Shown: positions 20,295 through 30,488 of the stretch, one piece after another | Layout of the letters: every line of letters begins with the position of its first letter | Position numbering within the stretch: position 1 is the first letter of the stretch | Source: Enterobacteriaceae endosymbiont of Donacia fulgens | GTDB taxonomy: Bacteria; Pseudomonadota; Gammaproteobacteria; Enterobacterales; Enterobacteriaceae | Reading direction: 5' to 3' | DNA: 64,000 bases | Assembly: GCF_012567545.1 (NCBI RefSeq) | Contig: NZ_CP046182.1 | Coordinates: 126,324 to 190,323 of the forward strand | The notes under the pieces: generated by a model | Databases searched by the model: none | What the model was told of the DNA's origin: nothing | What the model saw: only the letters and a program-made list of their open reading frames with translations | Translations under genes and position numbers: made by a program

Positions 20295-22208
20295 TTATTT
20301 TTTTTTATCTTTAACTTCTTCAAATTCAGCATCAACAACTTCATTTTCTTGATTATTATTTTTAATATTATTATCTTTTTCTTTTGTAGTATTCTCATTA
20401 TTAGTTAAATTCATTATTTTACTAGAAGTTTCAATTAATTTTTGTATTTTTGTTCTTATATCATTTTTATCTTCTTTTTTAAGAGATTTATTTAATTCAT
20501 TAATAGAATTTTTTATTAAAATTTTGTCTTCTTTATTAACTTGACTATCTACTTCTTTAAGTTTTTTTTCAGTATTATGAATAAGTTGATCACCCTCATT
20601 ACGAATTTTAACTAATTCTTCAAAAAGACGATCAGATTCAGTATTAGCTTCTGCATCTCTTATCATTTTTTCTACTTCATGTTTATTTAAACCTGATGAT
20701 GCTTGTATTGTAATTTTTTGTTCTTGTCCACTTTTTTTATCTTTTGCAGAAACATGTAAAATACCATCTGCATCTATATCAAATGTTACTTCTATTTGAG
20801 GAATACCCCTAGGAGCAGGACTAATTCCATCTAAATTAAATTGTCCTAAAGATTTATTATCACTTGCTCTTTTACGTTCTCCTTGTAGAACATGAATTGT
20901 AACAGAAGATTGATTATTTTCAGCTGTTGAAAAAATCTGACTATGTTTAGTTGGGATTGTTGTATTTTTATTTATTAATGTAGTCATTACTCCCCCAATA
21001 GTCTCTATACCTAGAGATAAAGGAGTTACATCTAATAATAATACATCTTTAACATCACCTGCTAATACCCCACCTTGAACCGCTGCACCAATTGCTACTG
21101 CTTCATCAGGATTCACATCTTTTCTTGGTTTTTTCCCAAAAAATGATGATACTTTATTTTGAACCATAGGCATACGAGTTTGTCCACCTACTAAAATAAC
21201 ATCATTAATATCTGAAGGAGATAAATTAGCATCTTTTAAAGCCATTTTTAATGGTTTTATTGATTGATCAATTAAATCTTCTACTAGAGACTCTAATTTA
21301 GCTCTTGTTAATTTAATATTTAAGTGTTTTGGACCTGAAGAATTAGCTGTAATATAAGGTAAATTTACATCTGTTTGTTGTGCTGAAGATAATTCAATTT
21401 TTGCTTTTTCTGCAGATTCTTTTAATCTTTGCATTGCTAATGGATCATTTTTTAAATCTATTCCTTGTTCTTTTTTAAATTCTTTTACTAAATAATTTAT
21501 AATACGACTATCAAAATCTTCTCCACCTAAATGTGTATCACCATTAGTAGATAATACCTCAAAAGTTTTTTCACCATCTACATCATCAATTTCAATTATA
21601 GAAATATCAAAAGTTCCTCCACCTAAATCATATACAGCAATTATTCTATTCCCTTTACCTTTATCTAATCCGTAGGCTAATGCAGCTGCTGTAGGTTCAT
21701 TTATAATTCTTTTAACTTCTAACCCTGCTATTCTACCAGCATCTTTAGTTGCTTGACGTTGAGCATCATTAAAATAGGCAGGCACTGTAATAACAGCTTC
21801 ATTTATTTTAACACCTAAAAAATCTTCAGCTGTTTTTTTCATTTTTTTTAAAATTTCAGCTGAAATTTGAGGTGGAGCCATTTTTTTTCCTTTAATATCT
21901 ATCCATGCATCTCCATTATCAGACTTTATAATTTTATATGGCATTATTTTTATATCACGTTGTACTTCTTTATCATTAAATCTTCTACCGATTAATCTTT
22001 TTATAGCAAAAAGAGTATTTTTAGGATTTGTGACAGCTTGACGTTTTGCTGGTTGTCCTACTAAAATTTCTCCATCTTGTGTATATGCAATAACTGAAGG
22101 AGTAGTTCTTTCACCTTCAGCATTTTCTAAAACACGAGGTTTATTTCCATCAATAATTGCTACACAAGAATTAGTTGTACCTAAATCAATACCAATTATT
22201 TTACCCAT
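20295..22208 (-). CDS. dnaK: chaperone DnaK (Hsp70)
   Basis: DnaK is the ATP-driven Hsp70 chaperone. It has 637 residues (E. coli 638). The actin-like ATPase domain starts [14 protein letters not shown] and includes [13 protein letters not shown] and [10 protein letters not shown]; the linker [12 protein letters not shown] leads to the substrate-binding domain and a charged lid ending in [10 protein letters not shown]. Codons are noticeably richer in G and C than in neighbouring genes, as expected for a strongly selected, highly expressed protein. AGGAG precedes the start by 11 bases. A sigma-32-type promoter lies about 115-145 bases upstream. grpE is not in the window. Confidence 0.99.
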   Translation of the reverse strand: MGKIIGIDLGTTNSCVAIIDGNKPRVLENAEGERTTPSVIAYTQDGEILVGQPAKRQAVTNPKNTLFAIKRLIGRRFNDKEVQRDIKIMPYKIIKSDNGDAWIDIKGKKMAPPQISAEILKKMKKTAEDFLGVKINEAVITVPAYFNDAQRQATKDAGRIAGLEVKRIINEPTAAALAYGLDKGKGNRIIAVYDLGGGTFDISIIEIDDVDGEKTFEVLSTNGDTHLGGEDFDSRIINYLVKEFKKEQGIDLKNDPLAMQRLKESAEKAKIELSSAQQTDVNLPYITANSSGPKHLNIKLTRAKLESLVEDLIDQSIKPLKMALKDANLSPSDINDVILVGGQTRMPMVQNKVSSFFGKKPRKDVNPDEAVAIGAAVQGGVLAGDVKDVLLLDVTPLSLGIETIGGVMTTLINKNTTIPTKHSQIFSTAENNQSSVTIHVLQGERKRASDNKSLGQFNLDGISPAPRGIPQIEVTFDIDADGILHVSAKDKKSGQEQKITIQASSGLNKHEVEKMIRDAEANTESDRLFEELVKIRNEGDQLIHNTEKKLKEVDSQVNKEDKILIKNSINELNKSLKKEDKNDIRTKIQKLIETSSKIMNLTNNENTTKEKDNNIKNNNQENEVVDAEFEEVKDKKK

Positions 22209-22264
22209 ATTAATTATTAACTCCTATTTTATATATAAAGTAATTAATTTTTTAAAATATAAAA

Positions 22265-22288
22265 ATTATTAAAATAAATTTTAATAAT
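22265..22288. repeat. 11-bp perfect inverted repeat in the dnaK leader
   Basis: ATTATTAAAAT and ATTTTAATAAT flank a 2-base loop, 57 bases before the dnaK start. The pairing is entirely A-T. It may form a leader hairpin melted at higher temperature, but this is inference; AT bias alone makes such repeats common. Confidence 0.35.
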
Positions 22289-22308
22289 ATATTTTATATA
22301 AATAAATT

Positions 22309-22353
22309 CCCTAATGAAAGGGAAATGGGGCCACATATTGATGCATCAAGGGG
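22309..22353 (-). promoter_or_regulatory. sigma-32 heat-shock promoter of dnaK-dnaJ with adjacent inverted repeat
   Basis: On the minus strand the -35 element CCCCTTGAT and the -10 element CCCCATTT are separated by exactly 14 bases. Both elements and the spacing equal, as I recall it, the E. coli dnaK P1 promoter. Between and over them lies the 12-base palindrome TTGATGCATCAA (22338-22349). Directly after the -10 box, CCCT-TTCATT-AGGG (22309-22322) forms a 4-bp G-C hairpin near the expected transcription start. The G/C content contrasts sharply with the surrounding DNA, so selection is likely. Confidence 0.9.
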
Positions 22354-22547
22354 CTTGTCTATTTTTTTTTTCAAATATAAAAATTTTTTTTTATTTTAAA
22401 CATAAATTATTATTTTTTTGAAAAAATGTTATATATTAATTACAATTAACTTATTTTTTTATTAAAAAATAAATTTTATTTTTTAAATACATAAAAATAA
22501 TTTATATTAACTTTAATTATTTTATTTCCAATTATGGAGATCATAAA

Positions 22548-24041
22548 ATGCAATATTTTGCAGAAAAAATAATTTTTTCAAATAAAAATTTACTAGATTG
22601 TATAGTAATACCTATATTTGAACAATATAAATTTTCTAAAATTTTAAAAAAAATAAATGATATATCAAATAATTACATTTTAAATATTTTAAAAAAAAAT
22701 AATATACAAGGTAAAATTAATCAAAATATAATTTTATATAAAATACCTAATTTTTTATGTAATAAAATTATTATTGTAGGTTGTGGTATTAAAAATACTC
22801 TTAATAGAGAGAAAAATAAATTAATTGTAAATAATGTTATTAATATTTTAAAGAAATATTCTATTAAAGAAATTTATTGGTATCTTACAGATATAAAAAT
22901 AGATAATTATGAGTTATATTGGAATATTAGAGATACAATAAATGTTATTGAACATAATATTTATTTATTTAATAAATTTAAAAAACAGAAATTATTTTTT
23001 TCTTCAAAAATAAAATTTATTATTACTAATAATAATGAAAATACTTATTTTTCTGCAATAGAACATAGTAAAGCTATTAATTTAGGTATAAAAAAAGCTA
23101 AAAATATAGCTAATTTACCACCTAATATATGTACTCCTAAATATTTATCTATTAAAGCCGAAAAATTAATTAAACAATATAATAATATTTCTGTAGAAAT
23201 TATTAATAAAAAAATTATGAAAAAAATAGGTATGAATTCCTATTTAGCTGTTAGTAAAGGATCAAAAAATAATCCTTATATGTCTATAATAAAATATCAA
23301 AATAATAACAAATTACAACCTATAATTTTACTAGGTAAAGGAGTTACTTTTGATTCTGGAGGAATATCCTTAAAACCTAGTAAAAATATGGAAGATATGA
23401 AATATGATATGTGTGGTGCTGCCGCTATATATGGTACAATACATGCAATAGCACAATTAAAATTACCTTTAAATATTATTGCTATTTTAGCTTGTGGTGA
23501 AAATATGCCTAGTTCTAATGCATATAGACCTAGTGATGTTATAAAAACAATGTCTGGTATTACTGTTGAAATTACAAATACAGATGCTGAAGGACGTTTA
23601 ATATTATGTGATGTATTAACATATATTGAAAAATATAATCCTAAATATGTAATTGATATTGCTACTTTAACAGGAGCATGTGTTATAGCATTAGGTAATA
23701 ATATTAGTGGTTTAATGTCTAATAATAAAAAACTATCTAAAAAAATTATAAAAGCTTCATTAGAAGCAGATGATCGTGTTTGGGAATTACCTATTAATGA
23801 TCAAAAATATTTTCATCAATTAAAATCAAATATTGCTCATTTAGTTAATAGTAGTAATGGGATTGCAGGTGCAATCACTGCTGCTTGTTTTTTATCTAAA
23901 TTTACAAAAAAATATAAATGGGCTCATATAGATATAGCTGGCACAGCTTGGTATTATAAAAATAATAGAGCAATGGCTTCTGGTAGACCTATTAATATGT
24001 TATGTCAATTTTTAATTAACCAAACATTTAATCATAAATAA
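22548..24041 (+). CDS. pepA: cytosol (leucyl) aminopeptidase PepA
   Basis: PepA is a hexameric M17 zinc/manganese aminopeptidase; in E. coli it also binds DNA in Xer recombination and in carAB control. It has 497 residues (E. coli 503). The C-terminal catalytic domain carries the metal-binding sequences LLGKGVTFDSGGISLK, MKYDMCGAAA and the family signature NTDAEGRL. The N-terminal domain is much less conserved and very rich in Lys, Ile and Asn. In E. coli holC lies between pepA and valS; here valS follows after 50 bases and holC is gone. AUGGAG-type ribosome site upstream. Confidence 0.97.
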   Translation: MQYFAEKIIFSNKNLLDCIVIPIFEQYKFSKILKKINDISNNYILNILKKNNIQGKINQNIILYKIPNFLCNKIIIVGCGIKNTLNREKNKLIVNNVINILKKYSIKEIYWYLTDIKIDNYELYWNIRDTINVIEHNIYLFNKFKKQKLFFSSKIKFIITNNNENTYFSAIEHSKAINLGIKKAKNIANLPPNICTPKYLSIKAEKLIKQYNNISVEIINKKIMKKIGMNSYLAVSKGSKNNPYMSIIKYQNNNKLQPIILLGKGVTFDSGGISLKPSKNMEDMKYDMCGAAAIYGTIHAIAQLKLPLNIIAILACGENMPSSNAYRPSDVIKTMSGITVEITNTDAEGRLILCDVLTYIEKYNPKYVIDIATLTGACVIALGNNISGLMSNNKKLSKKIIKASLEADDRVWELPINDQKYFHQLKSNIAHLVNSSNGIAGAITAACFLSKFTKKYKWAHIDIAGTAWYYKNNRAMASGRPINMLCQFLINQTFNHK

Positions 24042-24091
24042 TTTTTTATATTTTAATATAAATTTTATTATATATAGGATATTTTTTTATT

Positions 24092-26884
24092 ATGGATAAA
24101 ATATATAATCCAAAAATTTTTGAAAAAAAAATTTATAATTATTGGGAAAATAATAATTTTTTAAAAAATAAATTAGATAATTCAAAAAAATGTTTTTCTA
24201 TTATGGTTCCTCCACCTAATATTACAGGTTATTTGCATCTAGGACATGCATTACAATATACTTTAATTGATATTTTAATACGTTATCATCGTATGTTAGG
24301 TAAAAATATATTATGTCAAGTAGGAATAGATCATGCAGGTATTGCTACCCAAAATTTAATAGAACAAAAAATTTTTAATGAAACAGGAAAAACAAAAAAT
24401 CATTATAGTAAAAAATTTTTTTTAAATCAAATTTGGAAATGGAAAGATAAATATTGTAATATTATTTATAATCAAATGAAAAGTTTAGGTTTATCTACAG
24501 AATGGGAAACAACAAGATTTACAATGGATAATAAATTTACAAAATCTGTAAGAGATATTTTTATTATTCTTTATAATCAAGGATTAATTTATAGAAAAAA
24601 AAGATTAATACATTGGGATTTTAAACTTAAAACTGTTATTTCTGATTTAGAAGTTGAGTACAAAAAAAAAAAAACAAACATATGGTATTTAAGATATTTG
24701 TTTCAAGATGGTATAACCACTTTAGATAAAAAAAATTATTTAACTGTTGCTACAACTAGACCAGAAACACTATTAGCAGATAGTGCAATTGCTATTAATC
24801 CATTAGATAAAAGATATACTAATTTAGTAGGTAAAATGGTAATAATACCGATTATTAATCGACCAATTCCTATTATAGCTGATAACTATGCTAAAATAAC
24901 AAAAGGAACAGGATGTGTTAAAATTAGTCCAGCTCATGATTTTAATGATTATCAAGTTGCAATAAAACATAATTTACCTTTAATTAATATTTTTGATTTA
25001 AATGGTAAAATTTTAGAAAAATATGAAATATTAAATAATGAACAACAAAAAATAAAATTAAATTATGATATTCCAAAAAATTTACAAAAAATAAATTTTT
25101 TAAAAGCAAGAAATATAATTATAAAAAAAATAAAACAAAAAGATTTATTAGATAAACATGAAATAAAAATTAGATTAATACCATTTAGTATTCGTAGTAA
25201 TACTATTATTATTCCTATGCTAACAAATCAATGGTATTTAAATACCAGGATTTTATCTAAAAAAGCAATAAATGCTGTAAAAAATAACAAAATTATATTT
25301 TTTCCTAAAAAATATAAAAATATGTTTTATTCTTGGATGAATAATATTCAGGATTGGTGTATATCTCGCCAATTATGGTGGGGTCATAGAATCCCAGTTT
25401 GGTATGATATTAAAAATAATATTTATGTAGGAAAAAATGAAAGTGAAATAAAAAAAAAATATAATTTAAATAAAAATATTATTTTAAAACAAGATTCTGA
25501 TGTTTTAGATACATGGTTTTCTTCTAGTTTATGGACTTTCATTACTTTAGATTGGCCTAATAATAAAAATTTTTATTTATTTCACCCAACTAATATTATT
25601 ATAAGTGGTTTTGATATTATTTTTTTTTGGATATCTAGAATGATAATGATGACAATGCATTTTGTTAAAAACAAAGATAATAGTCCTCAAGTACCTTTTA
25701 AAAATATTTTAATGACAGGATTAATTAGAGACAGTAAGGGAAATAAAATGTCCAAATCAAAAGGTAATGTTATTAATCCTATAGATTTTATTGAAGGTAT
25801 TTCTTATATAAATTTTAAAAAAAATAATAATTTTAAAAAAAATAATAAAATTTATGGAGCAGATGCATTAAGATTTACATTAGCAGCTTTATCATCTACA
25901 GGCCGTGATATATATTGGGATATGACTAGATTAGAGGGTTATCGTAATTTTTGTAATAAAATTTGGAATGCAAGTATTTTTATACTAAAAAATATAAAAT
26001 ATGAGTTTACTAATAAAAAAATAGACTTATCTTTAGTCGATCAATGGATCTGGTCAGAATATTATTTAATTGTAAAATATTACACAAAAGCATTAAATGA
26101 ATATCGTTTTGATTATGCTGCTAATATTTTATATAATTTTATATGGAATAAATTTTGTGATTGGTATTTAGAATATAGTAAAATAGTTTTCAGAGAAAAA
26201 AATCAATTAAAATATATTAGTACACATTATACATTATATAATCTTTTTGAATCTTTATTAAGACTTTCTCATCCTATAATTCCATTTATTACAGAAGTAA
26301 TATGGCAAAAAATAATTAAAAATAAAAAAAATTTATTTAAAAATAGTATCATGATACAATCTTTTCCAAAAGTTAATAAATTAGAAATAAATAAAAAAGC
26401 TATAAATATTTTTAATACATTTATTAATATAGTTACAATTATTCGTAATCATAAAATAGAAATGAATATAAAGAATAATATAAAAATTAATTTATATATA
26501 AAAGATATAAATAATGAATTTAATAATTTTTTAAAAATGAATATAAATATTTTTAAAAAATTTATAAATCTTAATAAAATTTTTTTTCTTAAAAAAACAA
26601 TTAACTTTCCAGAAAAAACATTAATTAATAAAATTAATAATATTGAATTTGGAATTCCATTAAATAATAAAATTATTGATCAAAAAAAATTATTAAATCA
26701 AATTAATAAAAAATTAAATGATAATCAACAAATGATAAATTTTTTAATAAAAAATACAAAAAATAAAAATTTTTTATCTAAAGCACCTAAAAATATTATT
26801 TTAAGAAGTTTAGAAAAATTAAAAAATTGTAAAATTTTAAAAAAAGAACTATCACAAAAAATTTTTTTAATTAAAAATTTATAA
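24092..26884 (+). CDS. valS: valyl-tRNA synthetase
   Basis: A class I synthetase charging tRNA-Val, with an editing domain that removes mischarged Thr. It has 930 residues (E. coli 951). The HIGH-type signature HLGH is at residues 49-52 and KMSKS at residues 552-556. The CP1 editing insertion (TTRPETLLADSAIA, SPAHDFNDYQ) lies between them, and the WSW-type DTWFSSSLWTF block precedes KMSKS. The anticodon-binding domain follows, and the C-terminal coiled coil is present but lysine/asparagine-rich. The next gene, argF, starts 29 bases downstream and is probably cotranscribed. Confidence 0.98.
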   Translation: MDKIYNPKIFEKKIYNYWENNNFLKNKLDNSKKCFSIMVPPPNITGYLHLGHALQYTLIDILIRYHRMLGKNILCQVGIDHAGIATQNLIEQKIFNETGKTKNHYSKKFFLNQIWKWKDKYCNIIYNQMKSLGLSTEWETTRFTMDNKFTKSVRDIFIILYNQGLIYRKKRLIHWDFKLKTVISDLEVEYKKKKTNIWYLRYLFQDGITTLDKKNYLTVATTRPETLLADSAIAINPLDKRYTNLVGKMVIIPIINRPIPIIADNYAKITKGTGCVKISPAHDFNDYQVAIKHNLPLINIFDLNGKILEKYEILNNEQQKIKLNYDIPKNLQKINFLKARNIIIKKIKQKDLLDKHEIKIRLIPFSIRSNTIIIPMLTNQWYLNTRILSKKAINAVKNNKIIFFPKKYKNMFYSWMNNIQDWCISRQLWWGHRIPVWYDIKNNIYVGKNESEIKKKYNLNKNIILKQDSDVLDTWFSSSLWTFITLDWPNNKNFYLFHPTNIIISGFDIIFFWISRMIMMTMHFVKNKDNSPQVPFKNILMTGLIRDSKGNKMSKSKGNVINPIDFIEGISYINFKKNNNFKKNNKIYGADALRFTLAALSSTGRDIYWDMTRLEGYRNFCNKIWNASIFILKNIKYEFTNKKIDLSLVDQWIWSEYYLIVKYYTKALNEYRFDYAANILYNFIWNKFCDWYLEYSKIVFREKNQLKYISTHYTLYNLFESLLRLSHPIIPFITEVIWQKIIKNKKNLFKNSIMIQSFPKVNKLEINKKAINIFNTFINIVTIIRNHKIEMNIKNNIKINLYIKDINNEFNNFLKMNINIFKKFINLNKIFFLKKTINFPEKTLINKINNIEFGIPLNNKIIDQKKLLNQINKKLNDNQQMINFLIKNTKNKNFLSKAPKNIILRSLEKLKNCKILKKELSQKIFLIKNL

Positions 26885-26913
26885 TTTTAAATTATTTATA
26901 AATAAGGATTATT

Positions 26914-27954
26914 ATGAATCAATTTTATAATAAACATTTTTTAAAATTATCAGATTTTTCAAAAGAAAATATTTATGAATTAATTAAAATTTCAGAAAAA
27001 TTAAAACATAATAAAAAAAATTTTAAAGAAAAAAAAAAATTAATTAATAAAAATATTATTCTTATTTTTGAAAAAAATTCAACAAGAACTAGATGTTCTT
27101 TTGAAATAGCTTGTTTTGATCAAGGAGCAAATGTTACTTATTTAAATATAAAAGATAGTCATATTGGTAATAAGGAATCATTAAAAGATTCAGTTAGAAT
27201 TCTAAATAATATGTATCATGGATTAGGTTATAGAGGAAAATATCAAAAAAATATTGAAAAATTAGCTAAATATTCAACCATTCCTATATGGAATGGATTA
27301 ACAAATGAATTCCATCCTACTCAAATATTAGCAGATTTATTAACTATTAAAGAAAATATAAAAAATAGAAAAATAAATCAAATTAAATTATCTTATATAG
27401 GAGATATAAATAATAACATATCTTATAGTTTAATAGAAGCATCTATTATTATAGGTTTTGAATTATATTTAATTTCTCCACAAAAAATTAAATCAAATAA
27501 TAATATTTATATATCTAATATAATAGATAAAATTAAAAATAATAATAATATTCATATTACTAATAATATAGATATAGGTATAAAAGATACAGATTTTATT
27601 TATACAGATATTTGGTTATCTATGGGAGAAAAAATATCTTTACAATTATGGGAAAAAAAAATAAAAAAATTACATAATTATCAAGTTAATAAATTATTAT
27701 TAAAAAAAAGTAAAAATAAAAATATTAAAGTTATGCATTGTTTACCTTCATTACATTTATATAGTCATTATAAAAATTTATTTTCTAAAGAAATTATTTC
27801 AAAATATAATTTATATAATGGATTAGAAATAACAGATGAAGTTTTTGAATCTAATAATAATATTATATTTCAACAAGCAGAAAATAAAATTCATGCTATT
27901 AAAGCAATAATAATGACTTCTTTATTAAAAGAAAAATATGAAAAATATCTATAA
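26914..27954 (+). CDS. argF: ornithine carbamoyltransferase
   Basis: Makes citrulline from ornithine and carbamoyl phosphate in arginine synthesis. It has 346 residues (E. coli ArgI/ArgF 334). The carbamoyl-phosphate loop STRTR is at residues 56-60; HPTQ (NEFHPTQILAD), the ornithine-side HCLPS and the C-terminal HAIKA region are present. E. coli has two paralogs; the neighbourhood with valS and pepA corresponds to argI, but the general name argF is used. Its carbamoyl phosphate would come from the carAB products encoded at 57734-62132. Only 29 bases separate it from valS and I see no ARG-box operator, so ArgR control at this site seems lost. Confidence 0.96.
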   Translation: MNQFYNKHFLKLSDFSKENIYELIKISEKLKHNKKNFKEKKKLINKNIILIFEKNSTRTRCSFEIACFDQGANVTYLNIKDSHIGNKESLKDSVRILNNMYHGLGYRGKYQKNIEKLAKYSTIPIWNGLTNEFHPTQILADLLTIKENIKNRKINQIKLSYIGDINNNISYSLIEASIIIGFELYLISPQKIKSNNNIYISNIIDKIKNNNNIHITNNIDIGIKDTDFIYTDIWLSMGEKISLQLWEKKIKKLHNYQVNKLLLKKSKNKNIKVMHCLPSLHLYSHYKNLFSKEIISKYNLYNGLEITDEVFESNNNIIFQQAENKIHAIKAIIMTSLLKEKYEKYL

Positions 27955-28091
27955 TAATTTTTATAAAAAATAAAAAACATAATAATACACTATTAACGAA
28001 TTTTTTTATAAATTTAAATAAAATTAATATTTTTTATGAAAAATATTTAAAAAAATAAAAAATTAATAATTTAAATCTATATACAATTATA

Positions 28092-28109
28092 TTACATTTA
28101 AAAATGTAA
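28092..28109. repeat. 8-bp inverted repeat upstream of potD
   Basis: TTACATTT and AAATGTAA flank a 2-base loop in the 222-base spacer between argF and potD, 68 bases before the potD start. It has the shape of a small operator or hairpin. No regulator can be named, and the rest of this spacer shows nothing else recognisable. Confidence 0.3.
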
Positions 28110-28176
28110 AATTTAAAATTAAAGTTATTTTTAATAAAAAATAAATACTTTAAATATATTTATAAGGTTTAATAAA

Positions 28177-29235
28177 ATGTTTTCATTTTTTAGATTAATA
28201 TTTATTATTTTTATATTATTATTGCCGATTACAAAAAAATATTTAAATAATACAAAATCTTATCAAAATACTATTTTTTTTTATAACTGGACAGAATATG
28301 TCCCCCAAGAAATTTTAAATCAATTTACAAGAGAAACAGGTATTAAAATTATTTATTCTACATATGAATCTAATGAAAGTATGTATGCTAAATTAAAAAC
28401 TTACACAAAACAATCATATGATTTAGTTGTACCTTCTACTTATTTTGTAGAAAAAATGAAAAATGAAGGTATGATACAAAAAATAGAAAAAAAAAAAATA
28501 CCTAATTTTGCTAATTTAGATTATAAATTTTTAAATAAATCTTTTGATTTAAAAAATGAATATTCTATTCCATTTATGTGGGGTGCAACAGCAATAGGAA
28601 TTAATACAAATATAATAAAACCTGAATCTGTCCATAGTTGGAAAGATTTATGGAATCCTAGATATTATAAATCTATATCTCTAATAGATGATGCTAAAGA
28701 AGTATTTCAAATGTCATTAATAAAATTAGGTTATCCTGCTAATACAAATAATACTAATTATATAAAAAAATCTTTTATAGATCTAAAAAAATTAATGCCT
28801 AATATTATTTCATTTAATTCTGATAATCCTGGATATCCTTTTATTGAAGGTTCAGTAAATATAGGTATGATTTGGAATGGATCTGCTTATATGGTTCAAA
28901 AATTAGGAATTCCTTTAAAATTTATTTGGCCTAAGGAAGGAGGTATTTTTTGGATGGATAGTTTTGTTATTCCTAAAAATGCAAAAAATATTAAAGGTGC
29001 GTTAAAATTAATTAATTTTTTATTAAGACCTGATATTGCTGCAAAAATAGCTAAAAAAACAGGTTTTTCAACTCCAAATTTAAAAGCAAAAAAATTATTA
29101 CCCTTAGATATGATTAATAATGAGATATTATATCCTAATGATGAGATTATTAATAAGGGAGTATGGCAAAATTATGTTAATAATAATATAAGTAAAAGAT
29201 ATGAAATAGATTTTCAAAAATTAAAAAATTTATAA
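28177..29235 (+). CDS. potD: spermidine/putrescine-binding periplasmic protein PotD
   Basis: PotD is the periplasmic receptor of the PotABCD polyamine importer. It has 352 residues (E. coli 348). A hydrophobic N-terminal segment (FFRLIFIIFILLLPI) serves as signal peptide or anchor. The mature part is strikingly conserved: FFYNWTEYVPQEIL, YSTYESNESMYAKLKTY, WGATAIGIN, NSDNPGYPFIEG and WPKEGGIFWMDSF, which include the aromatic and acidic polyamine ligands. In E. coli the gene is last in potABCD; here the neighbours are argF and tRNA-Asn, and the ATPase and permease genes are not in the window. The ligand side looks intact, so the protein is probably functional with PotABC encoded elsewhere. Confidence 0.96.
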   Translation: MFSFFRLIFIIFILLLPITKKYLNNTKSYQNTIFFYNWTEYVPQEILNQFTRETGIKIIYSTYESNESMYAKLKTYTKQSYDLVVPSTYFVEKMKNEGMIQKIEKKKIPNFANLDYKFLNKSFDLKNEYSIPFMWGATAIGINTNIIKPESVHSWKDLWNPRYYKSISLIDDAKEVFQMSLIKLGYPANTNNTNYIKKSFIDLKKLMPNIISFNSDNPGYPFIEGSVNIGMIWNGSAYMVQKLGIPLKFIWPKEGGIFWMDSFVIPKNAKNIKGALKLINFLLRPDIAAKIAKKTGFSTPNLKAKKLLPLDMINNEILYPNDEIINKGVWQNYVNNNISKRYEIDFQKLKNL

Positions 29236-29313
29236 TTTTAAATATAAAATATTTTTTAATATAAAAATATTTTTTTAAAAAAAGATTAATTTATTTTATA
29301 AAATATAATTTTC

Positions 29314-29343
29314 TTGACATATATATAATATTATTAATATAAT
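29314..29343 (+). promoter_or_regulatory. sigma-70 promoter of tRNA-Asn
   Basis: A perfect -35 TTGACA (29314-29319) and a perfect -10 TATAAT (29338-29343) with an 18-base spacer. The tRNA starts 22 bases after the -10 box. Perfect hexamers are rare in this window, which supports a dedicated strong promoter. Confidence 0.8.
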
Positions 29344-29364
29344 ATAAATAAAGTTGTTAGTAAA

Positions 29365-29437
29365 TCCTCTGTAGTTCAGTTGGTAGAACGGCGGACTGTT
29401 AATCCGTATGTCACTGGTTCGAATCCAGTCAGGGGAG
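29365..29437 (+). tRNA. tRNA-Asn (anticodon GTT)
   Basis: A 73-base cloverleaf nearly identical to E. coli tRNA-Asn. The 7-bp acceptor TCCTCTG/CAGGGGA has one G-U pair, the D-arm is GTTC/GAAC, the anticodon stem GCGGA/TCCGT holds loop CTGTTAA, the T-arm is ACTGG/CCAGT with TTCGAAT, and the discriminator is G. The 3' CCA is not encoded, so it must be added by a nucleotidyltransferase. Confidence 0.97.
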
Positions 29438-29527
29438 AAAATTATAAAAATTTTTTATCATAAAATATATTTTTATATTGTTTATATTTAAATTATTTAA
29501 TAAATATTTTATTATAGGATATATAAT

Positions 29528-30436
29528 ATGGTAATAAAATTAAAATATCTACTTAATGAAAAAATTATAAATGAATTATTATCTGTTCAGGATATAATAC
29601 GTTGGATAACAAGTTGTTTTAGTATTTCTAATTTATGGTATGGACATGGTAGTAATAATCCATGGGATGAAGCTATAAATTTAGTTCTACCATTATTAGG
29701 ATTACCTCCTTATCTATATAAAAAGGTTTATAAATCTAAATTATCATTTAAAGAACGTGAATTAATTTATCAATTAGTTTATAAACGTATAAAAAAAAGA
29801 ATACCAGTAGTATATTTAACAAAAAAAACTTGGTTTTGTGGTTATGAATTATATATAGATAATAGAGTATTAATACCTAGATCTCCAATTGCTGAATTAA
29901 TTAATAATAAATTTAAATCAGTTATATTACCTAATAATAAACCTAAATATATATTAGACTTATGTACTGGAAGTGGTTGTATAGCTATTGCATGTTCATA
30001 TTTATTTCCAAATTCACATATTGATGCAGTAGATATTTCTGTAGATGCTATTAATGTTGCAGAATATAATATTCAATTACATGGATTAGAAAATCGTATT
30101 ACACCAATATGTAGTAATTTATTTAATAATTTAACAAAATCAACTTATGACTTAATTATAACTAATCCTCCATATGTAGATAAAAGAGAAATAAAATATT
30201 TACCAAGAGAATATTTATATGAACCTAAAATAGGTTTATTTTCTAAAAATAATGGTATGGAGATTATTGATAAAATAATATCTCAATCACCTTTTTACCT
30301 TAAAAAAAATGGTATTTTAATTTGTGAAGTAGGAAATAAAATGTTAAATATTATAGAAAAATATCCTAAAATATGTTTTCAATGGCTTGATATAAAAAAT
30401 GGAGGTATAGGAATATTCAAAATAGAAAATATTTAA
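29528..30436 (+). CDS. prmB: ribosomal protein L3 glutamine methyltransferase PrmB
   Basis: PrmB methylates a glutamine of ribosomal protein L3 during 50S assembly. It has 302 residues (E. coli 310). The N-terminal domain keeps WYGHGSNNPWDEA and WFCGYELYIDNRVLIPRSP; the SAM site is LDLCTGSGCIAIA, and the catalytic glutamine-binding motif NPPY appears as ITNPPYVDKRE. These features separate it from the related release-factor methyltransferase PrmC, which lacks the WYGHG block. It is followed by aroC as in E. coli. Confidence 0.96.
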   Translation: MVIKLKYLLNEKIINELLSVQDIIRWITSCFSISNLWYGHGSNNPWDEAINLVLPLLGLPPYLYKKVYKSKLSFKERELIYQLVYKRIKKRIPVVYLTKKTWFCGYELYIDNRVLIPRSPIAELINNKFKSVILPNNKPKYILDLCTGSGCIAIACSYLFPNSHIDAVDISVDAINVAEYNIQLHGLENRITPICSNLFNNLTKSTYDLIITNPPYVDKREIKYLPREYLYEPKIGLFSKNNGMEIIDKIISQSPFYLKKNGILICEVGNKMLNIIEKYPKICFQWLDIKNGGIGIFKIENI

Positions 30437-30488
30437 TATTAAATTTTATTTTAATAAATAATTTTTATAAATTTAGGAGAAAATATTT

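Larger units (their letters stand above)
22209..22547. other. 339-base divergent intergenic region dnaK/pepA
   Basis: The only sizeable GC-containing non-coding island in this part. It holds the dnaK ribosome site, an 11-bp perfect hairpin in the dnaK leader, the CCCT/AGGG inverted repeat, and the heat-shock promoter, all read on the minus strand. On the plus side an AT-rich stretch leads to TGGAGATC before the pepA start. I recognise no coding sequence or structured RNA gene in it. Confidence 0.7.
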
